NCBI GenBank assembly: GCA_965277025.1
Contig: OZ255706.1
Span: 2,914,001-2,978,000, forward strand
Reading direction: 5' to 3'
From: Methylomarinum sp965277025
Lineage (GTDB): Bacteria > Pseudomonadota > Gammaproteobacteria > Methylococcales > Methylomonadaceae
Length of the DNA stretch: 64,000 nt
Shown here: one piece after another, positions 47,894-56,849 of the stretch
Layout of the letters: the number at the start of each line of letters is the position of its first letter
Position numbering within the stretch: position 1 is the stretch's first letter
Made by a program: the position numbers and the translations under genes
The notes under the pieces: model-generated
What the model was told of the DNA's origin: nothing
Seen by the model: only the letters and a program-made list of their open reading frames with translations
Database searches by the model: none

Positions 47894-49528
47894 TTACCTG
47901 AGCTGTTTGTAGGTGTTAATCAAGCCATTGGTGGAGCTGTCATGAGTTGAGATAACATCATCATTCTTAAGTTCCGGTAAAATGGCTTTTGCCAGTATTT
48001 TGCCTAATTCTACACCCATTTGGTCAAAAGAATTTATGTGCCATATCACACCTTGAACAAAAATTTTATGTTCATAAAAGGCAATCAACGTTCCCAGGGT
48101 TTTGGGCGTGAGTTTTTGAAATAAAAATGAATTAGTGGGTTTATTACCTGGGAAAATTTTGGAATTGACGAGTACTTCATCCTGGCGTTCTTCCTCGTTC
48201 AGGTCTTGCAGCACTTCTTCCCGGGTTTTACCCCGCATCAATGCTTGTGGTTGAGCCAGATAATTGGAAATCAGAACATCATGATGTTCTGGCAGGTCGT
48301 AATGACTCTGGGCCGGTGCAAGAAAATCGCAGGGGATCAGCTTGGTTCCTTGGTGCATTAACTGGTAGAAGGCATGCTGACCATTAGTGCCTGGCTGGCC
48401 CCAGATAATCGGGCCCGTTTGATAATCAACTTGCTTACCTTCCATGTTGATGCTTTTTCCATTACTTTCCATGTCGCCTTGTTGAAAATATTCGCTAAAA
48501 CGGTGCATGGACTGATCGTAAGGTAAAATGGCATGAGATTCAGTCTTGAAAAAATTGTTATACCAGATACCCAACAATGCCATGATGACAGGAATATTCT
48601 CTGCAAACGGCGTATGGCGGAAATGCTGATCGGCTTCAAATGCGCCTTCAAGTAGTTGTTCAAATCTATCCATACCGACATAAAGGGCAATGGATAAACC
48701 AACGGCCGACCAGAGGGAATAGCGCCCCCCGACCCAATCCCAGAACTGAAACATATTGGCCGTATCAATACCGAATATGGCGACATTTTCAGGATGAGTG
48801 GAAACCGCGACAAAATGTTTTTTGATGGCTTCTTCGTCCTTGGCTGATTGGAGAAACCAGCGCCGGGCAGATTTGGCATTGGTCATCGTCTCCAGGGTGT
48901 TGAACATTTTGGAAGCGACAATAAATAAAGTTGTTTCAGGGTCAATTTTTTCCAACACGCCGACAAGATGAGCCTGGTCGACATTGGAAACAAAATGAAT
49001 GTCCAAATCAGGGCGGGCATACGGCTTAAGGGCTGTACAGACCATTTTTGGCCCTAAATCAGATCCGCCGATACCGATATTGACAATAGTCTGGATTCTT
49101 TTACCCGTATAACCTAGCCATTTACCCGAGCGGACTTTTTCACTGAAAACTCTGACTTTATCCAGTTCACGGTTGATTTTTGGCATGACATCTTCGCCAT
49201 CCACATAAACAGGGGTATTGTCCCTGTTGCGTAGAGCGGTATGCAGTACGGCGCGTTTCTCGGTGATATTGATTTTTTCACCGCTAAACATTTTTTCAAT
49301 GTAATCTTTCAGTTCTGCCTGATCTGTCAGGGCTAATAATAATTTGAGCGTTTCTTCGGTAATTCGGTTTTTGGAGTAATCAAACAGAATATCGTTAAAG
49401 CGTAACGAAAACTTGTCAAAGCGTTCGGGATCGGCCTCAAACGCTTCTTTCATGGAAAAACTAGCGGAGATTTTATCGAAATGTTCTTGTACAGCGTTCC
49501 ATTCGGCAGAGCTAGTAAGTTTTGACAT
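47894..49528 (-). CDS. pgi: glucose-6-phosphate isomerase
   Basis: This 544-residue enzyme interconverts glucose 6-phosphate and fructose 6-phosphate. The frame extends 10 codons upstream, but MSKLTSSAEWNAVQEHFDKI is the natural start. Signature regions are NIGIGGSDLGPKMV, FVSNVDQAHLVGVLEKIDPE, FIVASKMFNTLETMTNAKSA, the catalytic QGDMESNGKSINMEGK, and INSFDQMGVELGKILAK. The C-terminus is NGLINTYKQLR. An IS1380 copy lies 98 bp upstream in the opposite orientation and may have separated it from its original promoter. Confidence 0.97.
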   Translation of the reverse strand: MSKLTSSAEWNAVQEHFDKISASFSMKEAFEADPERFDKFSLRFNDILFDYSKNRITEETLKLLLALTDQAELKDYIEKMFSGEKINITEKRAVLHTALRNRDNTPVYVDGEDVMPKINRELDKVRVFSEKVRSGKWLGYTGKRIQTIVNIGIGGSDLGPKMVCTALKPYARPDLDIHFVSNVDQAHLVGVLEKIDPETTLFIVASKMFNTLETMTNAKSARRWFLQSAKDEEAIKKHFVAVSTHPENVAIFGIDTANMFQFWDWVGGRYSLWSAVGLSIALYVGMDRFEQLLEGAFEADQHFRHTPFAENIPVIMALLGIWYNNFFKTESHAILPYDQSMHRFSEYFQQGDMESNGKSINMEGKQVDYQTGPIIWGQPGTNGQHAFYQLMHQGTKLIPCDFLAPAQSHYDLPEHHDVLISNYLAQPQALMRGKTREEVLQDLNEEERQDEVLVNSKIFPGNKPTNSFLFQKLTPKTLGTLIAFYEHKIFVQGVIWHINSFDQMGVELGKILAKAILPELKNDDVISTHDSSTNGLINTYKQLR

Positions 49529-49626
49529 ATTCTTTTTATTCTCTTTTAAAAAGTTCAATTATCTTGGCGCATTTTTTAAGCTCATTATAAGGGACTGGAG
49601 AGTATTGCACCATACTGAGCCTTTCA

Positions 49627-51284
49627 CCCTAATCCCCAGATAGAAAGCTCTAAAAATGGAAAGAGCCCTGGTTGTATAATGGTTTGCGACGAAACAATCC
49701 ATCACCCAATGGGTGCACCTGATGCTTATGAACATCTTACCGTATAAACTGAGCAAAACAAACGATCAACTGACCTCGCGCGCCGGTTTACTCACCATCG
49801 CGCACTTGATGCAATCGCTGCAGCTGGGTGAACATATTGATCAGGTATTCCCACTGCCCAAAAGCAATCGGGGAATCAAGCCATCGGCTTATCTTGAAAC
49901 TCTGATTCTGATGCAGCATGAGGGCAGTTTTCACCTGGATGATGTGCGTCACCTCCATGACGAAAGCGCGTTGCTTTCGGTGTTGGGGATGAAACAAATG
50001 CCAAGGTCCAGTGCGCTGGGCGATTGGTTGCGATGCATGGGGCGCCAGTCAATCGCTTTCAGCGGCTGGAAAGTGGTGAACCGGCGCATTCTGGCAGCCG
50101 CTTTGCAGCGTAAAAAAAGCATTACGCTGGATATTGATGCCACCGAAATCATCGCCAATAAGCGTGGGGCGCAATGGACCTATAAGAAAAACCGCGGTTA
50201 TATGCCAATGGTCGGCCATATCGCTGAGACCGGTCAGGTTGTGGCGTGCGATTTCAGGGCGGGTAATGATTCGCCAGCGAAAGAAAACCCGGAATTCATC
50301 CAACATTGCCAAGACAATTTGCCGAAAGGTGTTCATATTAAAAAACTACGCATCGATGCGGCAGGCTATCAACAAAAAATTATCGAATACGTCGACCAAC
50401 AGCCCATTCAATACGGCATTCGGGCAAAAATGAGCCGGGCGGTTAAAGAACACATTGAACAGTTGAGCGAAACCAATTGGCGGCCCATGATTCACCGCAA
50501 TGGCGAGGTTAGCCAAAGCCGGCAAACGTATCGCATGCTGCATTGTATCGGCGATTATGATCAGCCGTTTACCCTGGTCATTCAGCGAATCCCCCTGAAA
50601 GGTCTGGCCTCACTGGACCTGGATGATGCGGATGGTCAGGAACAACTGGAAGACAGTCGCTACATATATCGCGCCATCGCCACCAATCGGGATGATCTGT
50701 CAGACAGCGACATCATCCACTGGTACAACCAGCGCGGCGAAGACAGTGAAAACCGCATCAAGGAACTGAAACACGACTTTGGTGGCGACACGCTGCCTTG
50801 TACAGATTTTGACGCGAATGCACTTTATTTTCATATCTGCGCACTCTCCTACAACCTGTTTGCGCTGATGCGGCAACTCTTGCCGGAAAAGTTGGCGCAC
50901 CATCGCGCTATCACTCTGCGCTGGCGTCTTTATGGCATCGCCGCCAAAATCACCCGAACCGCGCGTCAACTGATCATCAAGGTCAAAGACTGCCATCGAC
51001 GCCTGTTTGAGCAGGTACTGACTGCACTTGGGTCGATAGAATCACCGCCGATATAGAACATAAACAATAATAAACAGCATTCACGCACGTCGTCCCCAGG
51101 ACAGGTGCGCTTTTAATCCAGCGCATTCGCCGAAAATAGCGAATTCGGCTGCGATAACACGAGGATTTGACGAAAATTGAACGAATAATCGTTGCAAACA
51201 TCCCGATTATCGCCCCGGCGCAGGCTGATATCAGCTTTTTTGCGGCTGAGAGCCGAGGTTGATGGGTCTATTTGGGGATTTGGG
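49627..51284 (+). mobile_element. IS1380-family element, copy E1 (no target duplication)
   Basis: The element is 1658 bp with ends CCCTAATCCCCAGATAG and the imperfect complement CTATTTGGGGATTTGGG. The flanks TTTCA and TATAT do not match, unlike copy E2. About 228 bp of non-coding right end follow the transposase and hold short hairpins. The gap between it and pgi shows no gene. Confidence 0.9.
49713..51056 (+). CDS. IS1380-family transposase (E1)
   Basis: The frame runs 447 residues from a GTG at 49713; ATG starts lie at 49722 and 49728. Family features are LTSRAGLLTIAHLMQSLQ, LPKSNRGIKPSAYLETLI, the first Asp in ITLDIDATEIIANKRGAQ, RGYMPMVGHIAETGQVV, the second Asp in KLRIDAAGYQQKI, and the Glu region NRIKELKHDFGGDTLPC. 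It is intact and differs from E2 by a handful of residues. Confidence 0.93.
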   Translation: MHLMLMNILPYKLSKTNDQLTSRAGLLTIAHLMQSLQLGEHIDQVFPLPKSNRGIKPSAYLETLILMQHEGSFHLDDVRHLHDESALLSVLGMKQMPRSSALGDWLRCMGRQSIAFSGWKVVNRRILAAALQRKKSITLDIDATEIIANKRGAQWTYKKNRGYMPMVGHIAETGQVVACDFRAGNDSPAKENPEFIQHCQDNLPKGVHIKKLRIDAAGYQQKIIEYVDQQPIQYGIRAKMSRAVKEHIEQLSETNWRPMIHRNGEVSQSRQTYRMLHCIGDYDQPFTLVIQRIPLKGLASLDLDDADGQEQLEDSRYIYRAIATNRDDLSDSDIIHWYNQRGEDSENRIKELKHDFGGDTLPCTDFDANALYFHICALSYNLFALMRQLLPEKLAHHRAITLRWRLYGIAAKITRTARQLIIKVKDCHRRLFEQVLTALGSIESPPI

Positions 51285-51291
51285 TATATCT

Positions 51292-51798
51292 CTACGCATG
51301 CTTTTTTCTCCACAATACAGATAGTTTTTTCTGCTCTCTTTTAAATTTAAAAAAATCTATCAGCAATTCACTACAGGCTGTTTCCAGAACACCGCCCTGC
51401 CAGATTATCTTATGATTCAAAAAACCTGCTTCAGGCAATTGCAAGGCATTGCAGACCGCTCCACGCTGCGGATCATAAGCGCCAAAAACCAAACGGTTTA
51501 TGCGGGCATGCATAATTGCCCCCATGCACATCACACAAGGCTCCAGCGTCACATACAGCGTGGTATCGACCAAACGATAGTTTTCCAGCTTGGCCCCTCC
51601 TCTGCGAATCGCCATCATCTCCGCATGGCAACTGGGGTCATGGTGCAAAATAGGACTATTCCACCCTTCTGCAAGACATTCTCCAGCCGCGCTAACCAAA
51701 ACCGCACCAACCGGCACTTCACCACGCTGCTCGGCGCGTTCAGCCAAACGTATGGCGTAACGCATCCAGGCCTCATCATCAGCGGTAGTTATTCCCAT
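51292..51798 (-). CDS. tadA: tRNA adenosine(34) deaminase TadA
   Basis: TadA is a 168-residue zinc enzyme that converts A34 to inosine in tRNA-Arg(ACG). Zinc and catalytic residues are in HHDPSCHAEMMAIRRGG (His-Ala-Glu) and LEPCVMCMGAIMHARINRL (PCxxC). The start overlaps the guaA stop by about 10 bp, so translation is likely coupled in a guaB-guaA-tadA run, an order also seen in pseudomonads. The gene ends 8 bp before IS1380 E1, and its last residues WRKKHA look native. Confidence 0.95.
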   Translation of the reverse strand: MGITTADDEAWMRYAIRLAERAEQRGEVPVGAVLVSAAGECLAEGWNSPILHHDPSCHAEMMAIRRGGAKLENYRLVDTTLYVTLEPCVMCMGAIMHARINRLVFGAYDPQRGAVCNALQLPEAGFLNHKIIWQGGVLETACSELLIDFFKFKREQKKLSVLWRKKHA

Positions 51799-53372
51799 TC
51801 AATCGTCGCAGGCGGCTTTCCTGAGATGTCATAGGTTACCCGGGAAATACCATCGACTTCATTGATAATGCGACGTGACACCAAATCCAGAAAATCATAG
51901 GGCAGATGAGCCCAACGAGCCGTCATAAAATCAATGGTTTCTACCACCCGTAATGCAATGACATAATCATAACGACGGCCATCTCCCATCACCCCAACGG
52001 ATTTAACCGGCAAAAATACCGCAAATGCCTGACTGACTTTGTCGTACAGATCATGATTGTATAATTCTTCGATAAAAATAGCGTCTGCCTGACGGAGTAA
52101 ATCGGCATAGGTCTTTTTGACTTCCCCCAGAATCCGAACCCCAAGCCCCGGCCCCGGAAAAGGATGGCGATAAACCATATCTGCTGGCAGACCCAGTTCA
52201 ACCCCAATTTTACGCACTTCATCCTTGAACAGTTCGCGTAATGGCTCAACCAGTTTCAGCTTCATGTTTTCCGGCAGGCCGCCGACATTGTGGTGCGATT
52301 TAATCAAATGCGCCTTGCCGCTTTTCGCCCCGGCCGATTCGATAACATCGGGATAAATCGTACCCTGCGCCAGCCATTTGGCGTCGGTGAGTTTGCTGGC
52401 TTCATCATCGAAAATTTCGACAAACAAATTACCAATGATTTTTCGTTTGGCTTCAGGGTCTGTAACACCCGCCAATGCATCGAGGTAACGTTTTTCCGCA
52501 TCGACCCGAATCACCTTGACGCCCATATGCTTGGCAAATGTCGCCATGACATGGTCGCCTTCATGCAGGCGCAACAGACCGGTATCGACAAAAACGCAAG
52601 TCAGCTGATCACCAATTGCCTCATGCAGCAACGCGGCAACGACTGATGAATCGACACCACCTGACAAGCCCAAAATCACTTGATCATTACCCACCTGTTG
52701 ACGCACGGCGGCTATGCTGTCTTCGATAATATTACTGGCGGTCCACAAGGCATCACAGCCACAAATATCAATAACAAAACGTTGTAAAATTCGTCCGCCT
52801 TGCTTGGTGTGTGTCACTTCCGGGTGAAATTGCAAACCATAAAAACCTTTTTCTTCATTGGCAATGCCGGCAATTGGCGCACCATCACTACTGGCAATCA
52901 TTTTGAAGCCTTGCGGTAATTCGATAACCCGATCGCCATGGCTCATCCAGACATCCAGCAAGCCATAGCCTTCTTCAGAAGTATGGTCTTCGATATTTTT
53001 CAATAAACGAGAATGCCCACGCGCCCGAACCTGCGCATAACCGAATTCCCGATGATCCGAGGCTTCGACTTTACCGCCGCATTGTTCTGTCATGGTCTGC
53101 ATGCCATAACAGATACCCAGAACAGGCACACCCAGTTCAAAAACTATTTGTGGTGCGCGTGGCGTTTCATCGCTGGTTACGGTTTCAGGGCCACCGGACA
53201 AGATGATGCCTTTAGGGGCAAAACGGGCAATTTCATCATCTGAACAATCACAGGAATAGATTTCACAATAAACGCCAATTTCACGAATCCGACGCGCGAT
53301 TAACTGGGTGTATTGTGAGCCAAAATCCAGAATTAAAATTTTGTCAGAATGAATATTGTTTGCTTGCGTCAC
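51789..53372 (-). CDS. guaA: GMP synthase (glutamine-hydrolysing)
   Basis: GuaA is a 527-residue enzyme converting XMP to GMP with ammonia from glutamine. The class I amidotransferase domain (about 1-205) has the nucleophile Cys in VLGICYGMQTMTEQCGG and the His/Glu pair in LQFHPEVTHTKQGG. The PP-loop ATPase domain has ILGLSGGVDSSVVAALLH. The C-terminal dimer domain ends VDGISRVTYDISGKPPATIE followed by WE. The length is normal. It lies 69 bp after guaB with a hairpin between. Confidence 0.97.
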   Translation of the reverse strand: MTQANNIHSDKILILDFGSQYTQLIARRIREIGVYCEIYSCDCSDDEIARFAPKGIILSGGPETVTSDETPRAPQIVFELGVPVLGICYGMQTMTEQCGGKVEASDHREFGYAQVRARGHSRLLKNIEDHTSEEGYGLLDVWMSHGDRVIELPQGFKMIASSDGAPIAGIANEEKGFYGLQFHPEVTHTKQGGRILQRFVIDICGCDALWTASNIIEDSIAAVRQQVGNDQVILGLSGGVDSSVVAALLHEAIGDQLTCVFVDTGLLRLHEGDHVMATFAKHMGVKVIRVDAEKRYLDALAGVTDPEAKRKIIGNLFVEIFDDEASKLTDAKWLAQGTIYPDVIESAGAKSGKAHLIKSHHNVGGLPENMKLKLVEPLRELFKDEVRKIGVELGLPADMVYRHPFPGPGLGVRILGEVKKTYADLLRQADAIFIEELYNHDLYDKVSQAFAVFLPVKSVGVMGDGRRYDYVIALRVVETIDFMTARWAHLPYDFLDLVSRRIINEVDGISRVTYDISGKPPATIEWE

Positions 53373-53400
53373 TGAACAGTCTCTTCTAAGTTAATCAAAT

Positions 53401-53430
53401 AAAAAAAGGACTCAGCCGAGTCCTTTTGTT
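53401..53430 (-). terminator. intrinsic terminator or attenuator between guaB and guaA
   Basis: The stem GGACTC (53408-53413), loop and GAGTCC (53418-53423) are followed on the minus strand by a run of seven T. Extra A/T pairs lengthen the stem. It lies just after the guaB stop and before guaA, so it may reduce read-through into guaA. Confidence 0.75.
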
Positions 53431-53441
53431 TAGCCGGCCGA

Positions 53442-54908
53442 TCAGGACAGCCGATAATTTGGTGCTTCCTTGGTAATCGTCACATCATGAACATGACTTT
53501 CCCGCATCCCGGCACTGGTGACCCGGACAAACTGGGCCTTGTCGTGCATGGCTTCGATGTTTTCACTACCGGTATAGCCCATGCTCGCGCGTATGCCGCC
53601 AAGTAATTGATGAATGATCGCCAATAATGACCCTTTATAAGGCACCCGTCCTTCGATGCCTTCCGGCACCAGTTTTTCCACGCTGTCGGCGTCTTCCTGA
53701 AAATAACGATCGCTGGATCCTTGCTGCTGGGACATGGCCCCCAAAGACCCCATGCCGCGATAAGACTTATAGGAACGACCCTGATATAGCTCAACCTCGC
53801 CCGGCGCATCTTCGGTGCCGGCGAACATGCTGCCCAGCATCACCGCATGAGCACCTGCCGCCAGCGCTTTGGCGACATCTCCAGAAAAACGGATACCGCC
53901 ATCGGCAATCAATGGCACATCGGTATCTTTCAACGCGCCAGCGACATTGCTGACGGCAGTGATTTGCGGCACACCTACGCCGGCGACAATTCGAGTCGTA
54001 CAGATCGAACCCGGACCAATGCCGACTTTCACCCCATCGGCCCCGGCTTCAACCAAGGCTAAAGCGGCTTCCGCGGTGGCAATATTACCACCAATCACTT
54101 GTACATCGGGATAATGTTGTTTAACCCAGCGAACGCGGTCTAACACGCCTTGAGAGTGACCATGCGCAGTATCGACCACAATCACATCGACACCTGCGTC
54201 AACCAGGGCATGTACTCGTTCTTCAGTGCCTTCGCCGGTACCCACTGCAGCGCCTACCCGCAAGTGTTCCTGGCTGTCTTTGCAAGCTTGCGGATAATCC
54301 TTGGCTTTTTGAATATCTTTCACCGTGATCATACCGCGCAGATGAAAATCATCATTGATAACCAACACTTTTTCAATACGGTGTTGATGCAACAAAGCGA
54401 TAACTTCTTTGGGATCAGTTCCTTCCTTGACAGTCACCAGTTTTTCCTTGGGCTTCATCACAGAGGTCACTGGTTCGTCCAGCCGGGTCTCAAAACGTAG
54501 ATCGCGACTGGTGACTATACCGACCAATGCTTCACCATCGACAACCGGTACACCGGAAATATTTTTTTCCCGTGTCAGCTCAATCACTTCTCTGACTGTT
54601 TTTCGGGGCGTTACAGTAATGGGTTCTTTAATCACCCCGCTTTCATATTTTTTGACCTGACTGACTTCGCGGGCCTGCTGCTCGGCCGTCATGTTTTTAT
54701 GAATGATACCAATACCACCTTCCTGGGCGATGGCGATGGCGAGTCTGGCTTCTGTTACGGTATCCATAGCGGCGGATACCAATGGAATATTTAATTTAAT
54801 CCCCCGGGTCAGACGGGTCGTCATCTTAACTTCCCGCGGCAACACCGTCGAATGCGCAGGCACCAGCAAAACATCGTCAAATGTGAGCGCTTCCTGAATC
54901 ACTTGCAT
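53442..54908 (-). CDS. guaB: inosine-5'-monophosphate dehydrogenase
   Basis: GuaB is a 488-residue enzyme oxidising IMP to XMP, the first step to GMP. The catalytic Cys is in GIGPGSICTTRIVAGVGVPQ (about 305). Two CBS domains lie between about residues 95 and 205 (KNISGVPVVDGEALVGIV, RIEKVLVINDDFHLRGMI). Substrate-binding parts VPLIADGGIRFSGDVAKAL and YKSYRGMGSLGAMSQQQGS are present. It begins MQVIQEALTFDDVLLVPAHS. AGG lies 8 bp before the start. Confidence 0.97.
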   Translation of the reverse strand: MQVIQEALTFDDVLLVPAHSTVLPREVKMTTRLTRGIKLNIPLVSAAMDTVTEARLAIAIAQEGGIGIIHKNMTAEQQAREVSQVKKYESGVIKEPITVTPRKTVREVIELTREKNISGVPVVDGEALVGIVTSRDLRFETRLDEPVTSVMKPKEKLVTVKEGTDPKEVIALLHQHRIEKVLVINDDFHLRGMITVKDIQKAKDYPQACKDSQEHLRVGAAVGTGEGTEERVHALVDAGVDVIVVDTAHGHSQGVLDRVRWVKQHYPDVQVIGGNIATAEAALALVEAGADGVKVGIGPGSICTTRIVAGVGVPQITAVSNVAGALKDTDVPLIADGGIRFSGDVAKALAAGAHAVMLGSMFAGTEDAPGEVELYQGRSYKSYRGMGSLGAMSQQQGSSDRYFQEDADSVEKLVPEGIEGRVPYKGSLLAIIHQLLGGIRASMGYTGSENIEAMHDKAQFVRVTSAGMRESHVHDVTITKEAPNYRLS

Positions 54909-54940
54909 AGTTAAACCTAAAATAACGTAGTTAACCCGTT

Positions 54941-54969
54941 ATTATACACCCGTCTTATAAAATAGAAAA
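54941..54969 (-). promoter_or_regulatory. candidate guaB promoter
   Basis: On the minus strand TATAAT lies at 54946-54941, 33 bp upstream of the guaB start. A weak -35-like TTTTCT lies 17 bp further (54969-54964). Only the -10 is convincing. Confidence 0.4.
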
Positions 54970-55162
54970 AACAGCTTCGCCGTAAAAGCCAGATTTCAAA
55001 AAAAACTTATGGGGGGATGATTATTACTTTTTTTCATCGCGCTCATGCTCCTGCATGGGCGTGTCAAATCACTTCGCTCTGTGTTCTTAACCTGGAAAAT
55101 CCTATCCAGTTAGTTTGATCCTGCATTGTTGAATGCGGAGCTTCTGGATCAGGGTTCCCAAG
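54970..55162. other. intergenic stretch between guaB and ISAs1
   Basis: No gene can be supported. The stretch includes a short inverted repeat around 55050-55063 (ATGCTCCTGCATG) and ends in GGTTCCCAAG, which serves as the left target repeat of ISAs1. Confidence 0.4.
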
Positions 55163-56375
55163 CAGGGCCAGCGCATAAAAACTCACCCAAATATCACTTG
55201 AGCCCTGAAGTCATCGCTGAGGGCTGCCTTGAAGCGCTTGCGCTTAATGCTCAGGCGCGACGGTTCGCGCTTGAGCCAATTGAGCGCCAATTGGCGGATG
55301 ATAGTGAAGTTGCCCGGTGATTCGCCCTTGCGAATTCGTGACTCGTCTTCACGAAACGTGACATCCAATACCCAATGCAGGCTGTTCTCCACGCCCCAGT
55401 GGGAGCGCACAGCGTTGGCGAAGGTTTCAACACTATCAAGCGTGGTGATGTAGTAGCGACGCTCAATGGTTTGTCGTTCGCCGATCTGGCGTTCACACTC
55501 CACCATGCCAATGCCCTTGAGTCCTTGCCAGCGCCGGGGCGAAGGCAAGGTGTCCAGACAATCAGCCAGGTAGTAGCGGCGCTGTTCAATCCGGCCGTGT
55601 CCGACATCGACCTGTTCGTGGTGGCCCAGTAGCGCCTGACCGTCCTCAACACCGCCATCCACCGCCACGGCAAAGTAATCCACGATCGCTTCATGCAAGG
55701 ACTTCTGGTTGCCCTTGACCGCCAGGGCGTAATCAGCCCCTTTCTCGACGATCTTGCCAGCAATCTTTTCCTGGCATCCCATCGCGTCAATGGTCACGAT
55801 GCAGCCTTTAATTTCCAGCATGGCCAACAGTCGGGGAATGGCGGTAATTTCATTGGACTTCTCCTGTGTTTTGACCTGACCCAGGGAGAGCCCCGTCTGG
55901 CTTGCCCAGGCGCTGACCATGTGGATCGCGCCCATCTTGTCCTCCTGATCAAAGGACCGGCGCGCCGTTTTGCCGTCAATGGCAACCACTTCCCCCTCGG
56001 TCAGTCTGGCGACACTTTGCACCCAGCGACTGAAACAGGCGCTGACTTCCTCGGCCGGCAACCGTGACATCAGGCGGGCAATGCAGTCGTGCGAGGGGAT
56101 TCCGTTTTCCAACGCTATCCATTGCCGCAGCCAGTCTTGTTTCTCTTTGCCGAAGGCTTCTATGGCCTCCCGGCCTTCAGCGCCACTGACCACCGCGCAG
56201 ATGGTCAGTACGATAATATCCAGCAGTTGATGACGCTTGTGGCGTTCAATTCGCGGGTCTTCCAGGCTTGAAAAGGCTTCTTGCAGGCTCAGGGACATTT
56301 TGATTCCTCATACAGTTTTGCATGAATGATACTGAACTCGCTGTTTTAATAGGATCTTTTTATGCGCTGGCCCTG
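55163..56375 (-). mobile_element. ISAs1-family (H-repeat type) element
   Basis: The terminal inverted repeats are CAGGGCCAGCGCATAAAAA at 55163 and its complement ending at 56375. GGTTCCCAAG (55153-55162) and GGTTCCCAGG (56376-56385) on the two sides look like a 10-bp target duplication with one mismatch, a size usual for this family. Confidence 0.88.
55183..56298 (-). CDS. ISAs1-family transposase
   Basis: This 371-residue frame is intact. Features include MSLSLQEAFSSLEDPRIERH, the DDE landmarks AIDGKTARRSFDQEDKMGAI, CIVTIDAMGCQEKIA, and SHWGVENSLHWVLDVTFRED with the Glu. ALAVKGNQKSLHEAI is the usual H-repeat associated protein motif. Its GC content looks higher than that of the neighbouring genes, suggesting recent arrival. 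Confidence 0.94.
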   Translation of the reverse strand: MSLSLQEAFSSLEDPRIERHKRHQLLDIIVLTICAVVSGAEGREAIEAFGKEKQDWLRQWIALENGIPSHDCIARLMSRLPAEEVSACFSRWVQSVARLTEGEVVAIDGKTARRSFDQEDKMGAIHMVSAWASQTGLSLGQVKTQEKSNEITAIPRLLAMLEIKGCIVTIDAMGCQEKIAGKIVEKGADYALAVKGNQKSLHEAIVDYFAVAVDGGVEDGQALLGHHEQVDVGHGRIEQRRYYLADCLDTLPSPRRWQGLKGIGMVECERQIGERQTIERRYYITTLDSVETFANAVRSHWGVENSLHWVLDVTFREDESRIRKGESPGNFTIIRQLALNWLKREPSRLSIKRKRFKAALSDDFRAQVIFG

Positions 56376-56402
56376 GGTTCCCAGGCGGGAGCTTGGGAAC
56401 CA
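56376..56402. repeat. palindromic repeat at the ISAs1 target
   Basis: GGTTCCCA and TGGGAACC form arms around a CGGGAGC core, an almost perfect hairpin. The left part of the same unit lies left of ISAs1 at 55153, so the IS landed in or beside such a repeat. Similar GGGAACC palindromes are known as dispersed repeats in bacteria. Confidence 0.6.
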
Positions 56403-56705
56403 GCAAAAAAGATGTGTAGAATAGTTATGTTTATATCCCTTGACCTCAGACCCGGTTTTTTGAGAAAGAAGTTTGGGGGATAAGTGTTTAGCAAGAAGTT
56501 TTACTGTATTAAAAAGCTTATCAAAATATTCTTTAATAGCCGCCAAAATCGCAGAATTACACAGATATAAGTTATTGAAACTCTGTATTTTCTGTGGCTT
56601 GTTATCTAAGTGCGTAGCAATAAATATGGGCTGGAGCTATAAAAATACCGCTGGTGGCAGACATGATTACAATAAGGTTTTTTCTACTCACTTAACAATA
56701 GAAAA
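56403..56705. other. non-coding stretch downstream of tRNA-Ser
   Basis: AT-rich sequence without a supportable gene. It lies at the 3' side of the tRNA, where integrases often act, but I see no integrase gene or clear attachment repeat. Confidence 0.4.
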
Positions 56706-56793
56706 TGGCGGAGAGAGAGGGATTCGAACCCTCGATACGTTGCCGTATACACACTTTCCAGGCGTGCGCCTTCGACCACTCGGCCATCTCTCC
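56706..56793 (-). tRNA. tRNA-Ser (GGA)
   Basis: Read on the minus strand it begins GGAGAGATGGCCGAGTGG and ends CTCTCTCCGCCA with the CCA encoded. The anticodon loop is CTGGAAA with anticodon GGA, flanked by the stem CACGC/GTGTG. A long variable arm (TATACGGCAACGTATC) marks a class II serine tRNA. The T loop is GGGTTCGAATCCC. It is 88 bp long. Confidence 0.97.
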
Positions 56794-56849
56794 AAAGAAT
56801 AGCCGGCCATTATAATTTAATTAGTTAAAAATGCAATTTAAAAATTATC

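Noticed and set aside
56403..56705. Integrative element next to tRNA-Ser
   Set aside because: No integrase gene or direct repeat of the tRNA 3' end was found in the window.
56473..56802. Frame running across the tRNA-Ser
   Set aside because: Its C-terminal part is simply the tRNA read in antisense; no homology or ribosome site.
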